Part shown: piece after piece, positions 17,886 to 23,097 of the stretch
How positions within the stretch are numbered: position 1 is the first letter of the stretch
How the letters are laid out: each line of letters opens with the position of its first letter
Virus record (IMG/VR): IMGVR_UViG_3300032293_000868
Span: 1-23,097 of that record
Direction: 5' to 3' (one strand)
Length of the DNA stretch: 23,097 bases
Origin: a virus
The notes under the pieces: model-generated
Databases searched by the model: none
The model's input: the letters and a program-made list of their open reading frames with translations, nothing else
Told to the model about the DNA's origin: nothing
Made by a program: the position numbers and the translations under genes

Positions 17886-18083
17886 TTACCACTTACCAAT
17901 CGGACAAACAGCTTTTTCTAGCTTTGTCTTTAGCTTCATAAAACAGCCACACTTCTTACAAGTTTGATTGCCTTTACGAAAGAACTCACAGCCTCTACAA
18001 ATATCCAAACGGTATTCTTCAAGCTCTTCTGGACTACGAGGTGAACCATTAATTAAATCCCAAGGTCTTACTTCATCACTCAT
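17886..18083 (-). CDS. DUF6171-like zinc-ribbon protein
   Basis: 65 residues: MSDEVRPWDLINGSPRSPEE, CRGCEFFRKGNQTCKKCGCF MKLKTKLEKAVCPIGKW. Cys4 and further C-x-C plus the terminal CPIGKW match my memory of a small ribbon family (DUF6171) frequently near phage oxygenases and tail genes. Overlaps the preceding stop by ATGA; ends two bases from the convergent oxygenase stop. Confidence 0.82.
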   Translation of the reverse strand: MSDEVRPWDLINGSPRSPEELEEYRLDICRGCEFFRKGNQTCKKCGCFMKLKTKLEKAVCPIGKW

Positions 18084-18685
18084 AATATCTCCAATTTGGA
18101 CGGTAAACCAATAATATCACAATATACAGTAGTCCATAACTGATGAGACATAGTAGGACGTATAGTAGCAGACATCCCTGGTATCTCCATTATATATTTA
18201 TATCCAGTTCCATGCTTAGATTCTTTTCTAGACCAATGCTCAATTGAGTAATCAAGGTTTGAAGCTTCAAATACAAATAGGTAATAGGTTTTAGTCTCAA
18301 TTTTGGACGGTATAGAAGACCAATCCTGGTCTGCTTTTGCTAAACACACATAATAATCAGCATGTGTAGAAGCAACACTTTCAACCATCTTCTCCAATGT
18401 TTCATGTTTGCCTAGCCTGGAGCCAGAGATAACTAGAGTACCTTTTACTGGGTCATATCTTCCTGACTTGACGGATATAGATGTTCCTGACTCCAATGTC
18501 ATGTCTATACTGACGCTATGGCTTCTATCGGGCTTCCAATCGTTTGGCATACCGTTTTCATTTAGTGCATCAGAAACCAACTCTTCTAGAAATTCACTTG
18601 TACAAGGAAGTCTATATACAGAGTGATGTATTTTTAATTTATCCAGCAAACTGCCCAGTAGAATATTTTTTATTTGTTCACGCAT
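18080..18685 (-). CDS. Putative PD-(D/E)xK-like nuclease
   Basis: 201 residues. The N-terminal helix FLEELVSDALNENG contains Glu candidates; SHSVSIDMTLESGTSISVKS (55-74) gives Asp followed by S-x-K; SGRYDP follows. This order (helical Glu, Asp, xxK) fits restriction-endonuclease-like cores, with Ser replacing the usual Glu/Gln before Lys. The downstream YYVCLAKADQDW and TYYLFVFEA strands also fit. I cannot confirm activity. Promoter TGA-TACAAT (18695-18703) with ATG at +4. Confidence 0.6.
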   Translation of the reverse strand: MREQIKNILLGSLLDKLKIHHSVYRLPCTSEFLEELVSDALNENGMPNDWKPDRSHSVSIDMTLESGTSISVKSGRYDPVKGTLVISGSRLGKHETLEKMVESVASTHADYYVCLAKADQDWSSIPSKIETKTYYLFVFEASNLDYSIEHWSRKESKHGTGYKYIMEIPGMSATIRPTMSHQLWTTVYCDIIGLPSKLEIL

Positions 18686-18694
18686 AGTAAATCC

Positions 18695-18703
18695 ATTGTA
18701 TCA
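18695..18703 (-). promoter_or_regulatory. Extended -10 promoter, near-leaderless
   Basis: TGA-TACAAT; predicted +1 18688, ATG at 18685. Confidence 0.5.
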
Positions 18704-18859
18704 GACATGCTTGGATTGGTCAATCCATATGTTGTCTATGGATGGTTTGTATGTTCTCTATTTCGGCGACGACTTTAAAGAAATTTATGTACTGGCGAAA
18801 CTTAAAAGCAGTACTTTATTTTTTTGTATCCACCCGCCGAACTTTATCTTAAATAATGA

Positions 18860-18865
18860 TATAAT
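18860..18865 (+). promoter_or_regulatory. -10 element, near-leaderless
   Basis: TATAAT preceded by TGA (18857-18859); predicted +1 18872, ATG at 18875. Confidence 0.5.
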
Positions 18866-18874
18866 AATACCACT

Positions 18875-19090
18875 ATGACAATTCAAGACTGGGCTTCGTT
18901 AATTGTAGCAATTCTCACAATTGTATCGTCAATCGCTTTTGCAATTAAATGGCTTGTAAAACATTATCTAAGTGAGCTTAAGCCGAATTCAGGATCATCA
19001 TTAAAAGATTCTGTTAATCGTCTTGAGGAAAAGACTGACAAAGTGTTTGATCTTTTAATTGAGCACCTTAAAGATCATAACAATAAGTAA
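18875..19090 (+). CDS. Small membrane protein, holin-type
   Basis: 71 residues: MTIQDWASLIVAILTIVSSI AFAIKWLVKHYLSELKPN: one transmembrane helix (6-27) then a coiled coil (SVNRLEEKTDKVFDLLIEHL). The layout and 'KHYLSELKPN.GSSLKDSVNR' resemble small membrane proteins near actinophage lysis genes, often called holins. No lysis assay evidence; position 1.6 kb from the lysozyme-like gene is consistent. Confidence 0.75.
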   Translation: MTIQDWASLIVAILTIVSSIAFAIKWLVKHYLSELKPNSGSSLKDSVNRLEEKTDKVFDLLIEHLKDHNNK

Positions 19091-19336
19091 TCTAATTTTC
19101 CCATTTTTCATATATACTATATATAAACTATCTTTTAAAAACCTTGTTTAGATATAGTTCTTTTCTTTATATATTTTAAGTATACACTACTCAATACCCT
19201 GGCTAATTACCTATAACATAACAAAACGGACATTTAGGACTATAACAATTTGATAACGATTTAGAAGTATAACAATAAGTTATAATTAACGCACTTCCTG
19301 GCTATTTTAAATAATACAATGTTATAATTCATATGG
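19091..19336. other. AT-rich gene-free stretch
   Basis: No gene seen. Contains AAAACGGACATTTAGGAC (about 19223-19240), identical over 18 bases to the box in the 12172-12254 control region, but no Crp-like palindrome. Confidence 0.6.
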
Positions 19337-19397
19337 ATTGGTTCCTAGGTTGCTGCATAACCCACCCCACTGCCCCTAGGAGCCAATTCTTTTTATT
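19337..19397 (+). terminator. Strong intrinsic terminator before the tail genes
   Basis: ATTGGTTCCTAGG pairs with CCTAGGAGCCAAT (13 bp, one T-G pair) around a 25-base loop, followed by TCTTTTTATT. Directly followed by the promoter at 19399. Confidence 0.75.
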
Positions 19398-19398
19398 A

Positions 19399-19407
19399 TG
19401 GTATAAT
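19399..19407 (+). promoter_or_regulatory. Extended -10 promoter, near-leaderless
   Basis: TGG-TATAAT; predicted +1 19414, ATG at 19415. Confidence 0.6.
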
Positions 19408-19414
19408 CATTGAT

Positions 19415-19831
19415 ATGTGCTCACCTACCGTAGAAAAATTTGGGGCCACCCCAGCTAATATTCAATGGACTGTCGTTCGTGGAGACTCTTCCTCATTTAC
19501 AGTGTCTCTTCTTGAAAATGACGAAGTTACTGAATTTGATACAGACGGATGGGGATTTGCTGCAACGGCATATGATCCAAGCAGCGATATTCTTGACGAA
19601 CTAGAAGTTTCTATTAATGGATCAGTTATAACTGTAACTGCACCAGCCTCTGTAACAGAAAACTGGGGAATAAAATATAGATCAGTAGTTGCAGAGCTAT
19701 CTTTTGATCTACAGGCAATAGTGCCAGACGGAAACTCAACAATTACCTGGACTCCAGTTATTGGAACAATCTGTGTACTAGGAGATGTAACTCCAAGTGG
19801 TGTAAGAAATGCTATAGGAGGAGTATCTTAA
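19415..19831 (+). CDS. BppU-like tail/baseplate protein
   Basis: 138 residues. 'IQWTVVRGDSSSFTVSLLEN' near residue 15 opens a beta-sandwich-like domain, ending 'STITWTPVIGTICVLGDVTP'. It shares this frame with the protein at 21415 and, less closely, with the leftward gene at 468. Such domains form the N-terminal part of baseplate upper or receptor-binding proteins. No stalk or head follows here, so it may work as a separate small tail subunit. Confidence 0.72.
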   Translation: MCSPTVEKFGATPANIQWTVVRGDSSSFTVSLLENDEVTEFDTDGWGFAATAYDPSSDILDELEVSINGSVITVTAPASVTENWGIKYRSVVAELSFDLQAIVPDGNSTITWTPVIGTICVLGDVTPSGVRNAIGGVS

Positions 19832-19915
19832 ATGATTATTAAGATTAAAGATACTAATCCAAAACTTCCACCATTAATAAAAATTAATGGAACTGTTTTT
19901 AAAGTAAAGAAGTAA
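19832..19915 (+). CDS. 27-residue basic peptide
   Basis: MIIKIKDTNPKLPPLIKING TVFKVKK: about a third Lys, two beta-like segments. Adjacent to the previous stop; GGAGGAG upstream. Probably a real coupled gene between two tail genes; unknown. Confidence 0.55.
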   Translation: MIIKIKDTNPKLPPLIKINGTVFKVKK

Positions 19916-19919
19916 TGAT

Positions 19920-20654
19920 ATGGCCATATCAAAGAATATGGATGCTCCAAAAACAAAATATTCGGAAGCAGTTAAGTCTACAAAAAGCATAGAAGCAAAT
20001 AATACTGAGTATATTGCTGTTCCAGGAATCCAGGGCGAAAAAGGTGAATCTGGACCAATAGGACCGCCAGGACCAGAGGGACCAAGGGGTGAAAGAGGCA
20101 TTCCAGGTAAAGACGGTCCACAAGGCCCACAAGGGCCTAAAGGAGAGCCTGGCAGAGGCGGTGGAGAAGGATATGAAAGTCCTTCAGGTCAATACCCAGG
20201 TTGGGCATATTATGAAAATAAAAATAAAAAACCAATGCTACTTGGACCAGATAGAGGCGACGATGGCTGGGTAGATATTTTAATGGATGATGACCTAGAC
20301 AGAAACATTTTAAGATTTCTTCCAGTAGGAGCTGTATCACTCTGGAATTCTGTTACTCAAAGAATTAATTTTAAACAATTAAAAGTAGGGGCAAGAGTAG
20401 ATATCAGATATGATATAGCATTAACTACTGACACAAATAGTACTGAGGCTTGGATAAGAACATATATTCCAAAGGTTGAATCTCCAACAGGATATATCGG
20501 AATGCTTAAATATAAATATCCTTACGAGATGTCTATTAATCAAACCCTATATGTGGATCTTTCAAAAATTAGATCAGAGGGTGGAATAATTCAGGCAAGG
20601 GCAGATAATGAAAGCTCTATTATTCTTAAGGGAATGTATATCTCAATTTCATAA
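19920..20654 (+). CDS. Collagen-like tail fibre protein
   Basis: 244 residues. Residues 36-85 are about 16 Gly-X-Y triplets (GEKGESGPIGPPGPEGPRGE ...), a trimeric collagen-like shaft. The N-terminal 35 residues are polar and probably attach to the tail. Residues 90-244 form a beta-rich head starting with 'SGQYPGWAYYENKNKKPMLL' and ending 'SSIILKGMYISIS', a candidate receptor-binding domain. Starts five bases after the previous stop. Ends 45 bases before the convergent lysozyme-like gene, with a terminator between them. Confidence 0.85.
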   Translation: MAISKNMDAPKTKYSEAVKSTKSIEANNTEYIAVPGIQGEKGESGPIGPPGPEGPRGERGIPGKDGPQGPQGPKGEPGRGGGEGYESPSGQYPGWAYYENKNKKPMLLGPDRGDDGWVDILMDDDLDRNILRFLPVGAVSLWNSVTQRINFKQLKVGARVDIRYDIALTTDTNSTEAWIRTYIPKVESPTGYIGMLKYKYPYEMSINQTLYVDLSKIRSEGGIIQARADNESSIILKGMYISIS

Positions 20655-20692
20655 AAAAAATACCCCCAAGGCAAATAGCCAAGGGGGTATCT
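20655..20692. terminator. Bidirectional terminator
   Basis: TACCCCC...GGGGGTA outer stem with GGC/GCC inner pairs (20663-20691), A-run on the left and TCTTTAT on the right, between two convergent genes. Confidence 0.8.
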
Positions 20693-20699
20693 TTATAAA

Positions 20700-21272
20700 T
20701 TAGTGCGGAAACTTCTTCATCCAATTTTTAGTTTTTGGAGTTATCCCGTGCCAAGCAGACCAGTTTTCACCAGCATTGCTCATATGGTATGCAACCTGTG
20801 CATTGATAACAGGGTTTAGCAATTCACTATTAAAGTTTATGCCAAACTTGTCTTTGCGACTTTCCTTAAGCATTCCCAGCATATTTATCTGAAAAATACC
20901 ATAAGAGTTGTCACCAGTTTTTTCATTGCCATTGAAAGCCAAAGGCCTTCCGTTTGACTCTTTTTTAGCAACTGCCCAAGCCTTTACAAGCCCTTGTCCA
21001 CGAAAGCCAACAGCATGTAATAGTTCTTTTAGCTGACGATCTGTCAAGCTAACTGAGTCTTGATATTTATGTAGAACTTCTATGTTCTTTTTTACCTTTG
21101 TAAGACTCTTAGGTTTAGAAACCAAAAAAACCGCCTTGGCGGTTGAAGGTTCAGAAACTAAGGGTTTACTTAGATTATTTTCAGTACTTAAAGCATTAGC
21201 TGCATTTGTTAGTGGTGCAAGCAGCCCAATTGAAGCAAGGATTCCAATCCAGATCTTTTTATCTCTTCTCAT
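20700..21272 (-). CDS. Secreted lysozyme/transglycosylase-like muramidase
   Basis: 190 residues from the ATG at 21272, which has AGGAGG eight bases upstream (a TTG one codon earlier is less likely). Residues 6-27 are a signal peptide or anchor (IWIGILASIGLLAPLTNAAN). Residues 95-190 have the lysozyme-like fold: AWAVAKKESNGRPLAFNGNE with the likely catalytic Glu, TGDNSYGIFQINM, and NAQVAYHMSNAGENWSAWHG. It would cleave peptidoglycan outside the cell. The signal peptide suggests export by the host Sec system, unusual for a canonical endolysin. Confidence 0.85.
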   Translation of the reverse strand: MRRDKKIWIGILASIGLLAPLTNAANALSTENNLSKPLVSEPSTAKAVFLVSKPKSLTKVKKNIEVLHKYQDSVSLTDRQLKELLHAVGFRGQGLVKAWAVAKKESNGRPLAFNGNEKTGDNSYGIFQINMLGMLKESRKDKFGINFNSELLNPVINAQVAYHMSNAGENWSAWHGITPKTKNWMKKFPH

Positions 21273-21298
21273 CAAAATAACCTCCTAGAGACTAAAGA

Positions 21299-21332
21299 TG
21301 CTACCAGTTGGTAGCACTAACTAAGTATAACA
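21299..21332 (-). promoter_or_regulatory. Promoter and palindrome of the lysozyme-like gene
   Basis: TGT-TATACT (21324-21332), predicted +1 21317. Directly at the 5' end lies TGCTACCA-gt-TGGTAGCA (21299-21316), an 8-bp stem that could be a 5' stabilising hairpin or operator. Confidence 0.65.
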
Positions 21333-21399
21333 TGTGATTGCCACAAAAAGCAAGTTTTATAACATTTTTTTATTAAACTTAATAATTGTTATTTTCAAG

Positions 21400-21408
21400 T
21401 GGTATAAT
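21400..21408 (+). promoter_or_regulatory. Extended -10, leaderless start
   Basis: TGG-TATAAT; ATG at 21415 is exactly +1. Confidence 0.65.
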
Positions 21409-21414
21409 ATAAAA

Positions 21415-21828
21415 ATGGCAACTTATAGAGGACAGGGCGCATCATCATACGACATTGGTGAAGCACCACCATTTATTAACTGGACAATTGTAAAAGGTGA
21501 TACAGCATCCTTCCGTGTATATTTAACTGACGACGCCAAAGAGCCATTAACTATTTCTGACTGGGATATTGAAGCGGAATTTAAAAGACCGACTACCCCA
21601 GTAGATCCTCAAGTAATTACAGATACTGCAACACTAATTTTTACACTTACTCCAGAGCAAGATTTGGAAGATGAAGATGGTGAGTTTAAAGTTAACTTAA
21701 CTGCAGCACAAACTGCACAACTAAGAACAAATGATATTTTTGATATTGAATTACGTCTTCCACAAAACACACTTGTTTGGACAGTTGCTCAAGGGAAGAT
21801 TACTCTCCTTGAGGATGTTACAAACTAA
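21415..21828 (+). CDS. BppU-like tail/baseplate protein
   Basis: 137 residues. Real start at 21415; an upstream start at 21334 would place the promoter inside the gene. 'INWTIVKGDTASFRVYLTDD' near residue 20 matches the 19415 protein, ending 'LVWTVAQGKITLLEDVTN'. Repeats a beta-sandwich N-terminal baseplate-type domain. Overlaps the next gene by TAATG. Confidence 0.75.
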   Translation: MATYRGQGASSYDIGEAPPFINWTIVKGDTASFRVYLTDDAKEPLTISDWDIEAEFKRPTTPVDPQVITDTATLIFTLTPEQDLEDEDGEFKVNLTAAQTAQLRTNDIFDIELRLPQNTLVWTVAQGKITLLEDVTN

Positions 21829-22049
21829 TGGCAACAGTTGTTATAAGTAACAATGCCCCAGTTTTTACAAGAGCTGTTGAAAGAGTTTCTTTTCCAAATG
21901 TGCAAATTACCCAGCCAAATCGTGGGGTAAATATAAATTCAGTACTACCATTTAGAATAAGATTTACAGCAATACAGATACCAGCATCTATTGGTAATGT
22001 TCCAGCAATTCCTTTGCAGGTAATTGGTTTTTCTAACTATATACTTTAA
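21828..22049 (+). CDS. Small tail-associated protein (73 aa)
   Basis: MATVVISNNAPVFTRAVERV ... NINSVLPFRIRFTAIQIPAS ... QVIGFSNYIL. Beta-rich, ends hydrophobic. Coupled to the BppU-like gene. Often short proteins of this kind follow baseplate genes; function unknown. Confidence 0.7.
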   Translation: MATVVISNNAPVFTRAVERVSFPNVQITQPNRGVNINSVLPFRIRFTAIQIPASIGNVPAIPLQVIGFSNYIL

Positions 22050-22055
22050 AATGCA

Positions 22056-22064
22056 TGATATAAT
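22056..22064 (+). promoter_or_regulatory. Extended -10, leaderless start
   Basis: TGA-TATAAT; ATG at 22071 is exactly +1. Confidence 0.65.
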
Positions 22065-22070
22065 TCATCT

Positions 22071-22517
22071 ATGGCTAAACTATCAATCTCAAGCATAAAA
22101 TCTCTCTTTCAAACAGGAGACCGTCCAAGTCAAACAAATTATGAAGATTTGATTGATAGCACCTCTGCAAGATCAACAGATCTTGGTTCAGACGGTAACA
22201 ATGAAGTTACAATTAACGGCATTGAGAACTCAACAATTTTTGATAACTTTTTAGCAAGCGAGTGGAGATCTGTAAAGTACATGGTCTCAATTAAAAAGAC
22301 TTCTGGTGGTGCAAATAAGTATTGGGCCACAGAATTAACTATAGTCCCTGACAATACAGATGTAAGTGTTAGTGAATATGGAACAGTAGACAACGATGGG
22401 AATATTGGCACCATCTCCGTGTCTAGGGCAGGAGATACAGTTTCATTAACTGTAGTTCCAGTGGGTGGACAAACCCCTATAACCTTGCGCTATTTGCGTA
22501 TTGGTTTGAAGGCTTAA
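22071..22517 (+). CDS. Beta-rich tail protein (148 aa)
   Basis: MAKLSISSIKSLFQTGDRPS QTNYEDLIDS: the 'SLFQTGDRPSQTNYEDLIDS' opening is a motif I associate with phage structural proteins. Then beta strands to 'TPITLRYLRIGLKA'. Leaderless start. Probably a fibre or tail accessory part; function unknown. Confidence 0.72.
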   Translation: MAKLSISSIKSLFQTGDRPSQTNYEDLIDSTSARSTDLGSDGNNEVTINGIENSTIFDNFLASEWRSVKYMVSIKKTSGGANKYWATELTIVPDNTDVSVSEYGTVDNDGNIGTISVSRAGDTVSLTVVPVGGQTPITLRYLRIGLKA

Positions 22518-22531
22518 TCTAAGGAGATAAA

Positions 22532-23097
22532 ATGGCAACAGTAACAAAAGATTTTAGAGTAAAGGCAGGACTTGTAGTTGAAGGTACAACTGCGACTGTC
22601 AATGGAAAGAATATTATCACAGCAGGTGTCGTTGACGCTAAAGGTGATTTGATTGTTGCTAGCGCAGACGATGCAGTTGCTCGTTTAGGCGTTGGAACAA
22701 ACGGTCAAGTACTTACAGCAAATTCATCTGCTACATACGGCGTTGAGTGGTCAGCACCAGCAGCAGTTGGCGTATTTGCTTCTTCAATTTCATTTGAAGG
22801 TGCTACAGCAGATGATTACGAAACAACAATTGCAGTAACTGACCCAACAGCAGACCGCACTATCACATTCCCAGATGCAACTGGCACAGTAGCACTTACT
22901 TCAGATGTAACAACACACGCAAACCTTACAGAAGCCCATGGCGCAACAGGTGCAGTAGTTGGAACAACTAATACACAGACACTCACAAACAAAACATTAA
23001 CATCACCAAAGGTAAATGAAGATGTTGTTATGTCAGCAACTTCTACAGAACTTAACATTCTTGATGGTGCAACACTTTCAACTACAGAACTTAACTA
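22532..23097 (+). CDS. Tail fibre protein with repeated TELN motifs (3' end outside window)
   Basis: At least 188 codons, running off the right edge. MATVTKDFRVKAGLVVEGTT, NGQVLTANSSATYGVEWSAP, 'PTADRTITFPDATGTVALTS', 'TQTLTNKTLTSPKV' and 'STELNILDGATLSTTELN' are typical of long phage tail fibres, with repeats of 'TELNILDGAT'. AAGGAG ribosome site seven bases before the ATG at 22532. Likely the distal receptor-binding fibre. Confidence 0.85.
   Translation, partial: MATVTKDFRVKAGLVVEGTTATVNGKNIITAGVVDAKGDLIVASADDAVARLGVGTNGQVLTANSSATYGVEWSAPAAVGVFASSISFEGATADDYETTIAVTDPTADRTITFPDATGTVALTSDVTTHANLTEAHGATGAVVGTTNTQTLTNKTLTSPKVNEDVVMSATSTELNILDGATLSTTELN

Noticed and set aside
18696-18878. 60-residue rightward frame
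   Set aside because: TTG start inside the opposite promoter and ends over the membrane-protein start; contains that gene's promoter.
19874-20340. Leftward frames opposite the collagen-like gene
   Set aside because: Gly-Pro-rich translations are the complement of the collagen repeat; no ribosome site.
22816-23058. 80-residue leftward frame opposite the tail fibre gene
   Set aside because: Valine/serine-rich complement of the fibre repeats; no promoter or ribosome site.

Overview
The window looks like part of a tailed-phage genome (or a prophage or phage-derived contig), probably from an actinobacterial host with modest GC content. The phage assignment rests on tail and fibre genes at both edges, a lysis-type small membrane protein, a secreted lysozyme-like muramidase, a DUF932 (phage/plasmid TIGR03299-like) gene, a lone tRNA-Asp, and many tiny overlapping genes typical of actinophages. 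The actinobacterial host is inferred from family resemblance, TGn-extended -10 promoters, many leaderless starts, and TGTGA-N6-TCACA sites like those bound by Crp/GlxR regulators. No terminase, portal, capsid, polymerase or integrase gene is present, so the window covers one arm of the genome.

Layout. 1-470: leftward, partial tail-type protein with a Pro-Thr linker. 570-2520: leftward small genes, including a LacI-type HTH fused to an endonuclease VII-like HNH domain, and three membrane peptides; 1839-2342 is a gene-free stretch full of GGTTTGAYA repeats. 2681-5698: leftward operons of short genes, many joined by TAATG or ATGA overlaps, with several zinc-ribbon microproteins. 5825-5898: tRNA-Asp(GTC). 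5936-13562: leftward cassettes, each with its own promoter region (DUF932, GP88-like Cys-rich protein, many 20-100 residue proteins). 13563-14241: divergent control region with DnaA boxes, Crp-like palindromes, a five-copy repeat of exactly 26 bp period, and two rightward promoters; it is the best candidate for a replication origin. 14242-16162: rightward small genes, a TGGCACT repeat array and an AT-rich sulfotransferase-like gene. 16166-18685: DUF6065-like, 2-oxoglutarate/Fe(II) oxygenase, DUF6171-like and nuclease-like genes in alternating orientation. 18875-23097: membrane protein, tail or fibre genes (two with a BppU-like N-terminal domain, one collagen-like, one open at the edge) and the secreted lysozyme-like protein on the opposite strand.

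Regulatory logic. The leftward operons share a modular upstream region. In the direction of transcription it runs: 3' hairpin of the preceding gene, GGGGCCCGA box, Crp-like palindrome (in places fused to a perfect DnaA box), AAATGTCC box, promoter, gene. The module also occurs on the other strand before the rightward genes. Two promoter classes occur: ordinary TTGAYW-N17-TANNNT promoters, and a second class with TGTCAG exactly 10 bp upstream of an often TGn-extended -10 and no -35, found eight times with the same spacing. Many other genes are leaderless: the -10 lies six bases before the ATG. A host second-messenger regulator, DnaA and possibly a phage-encoded activator could therefore all act on the same set of small genes; this is inference from the sites alone.
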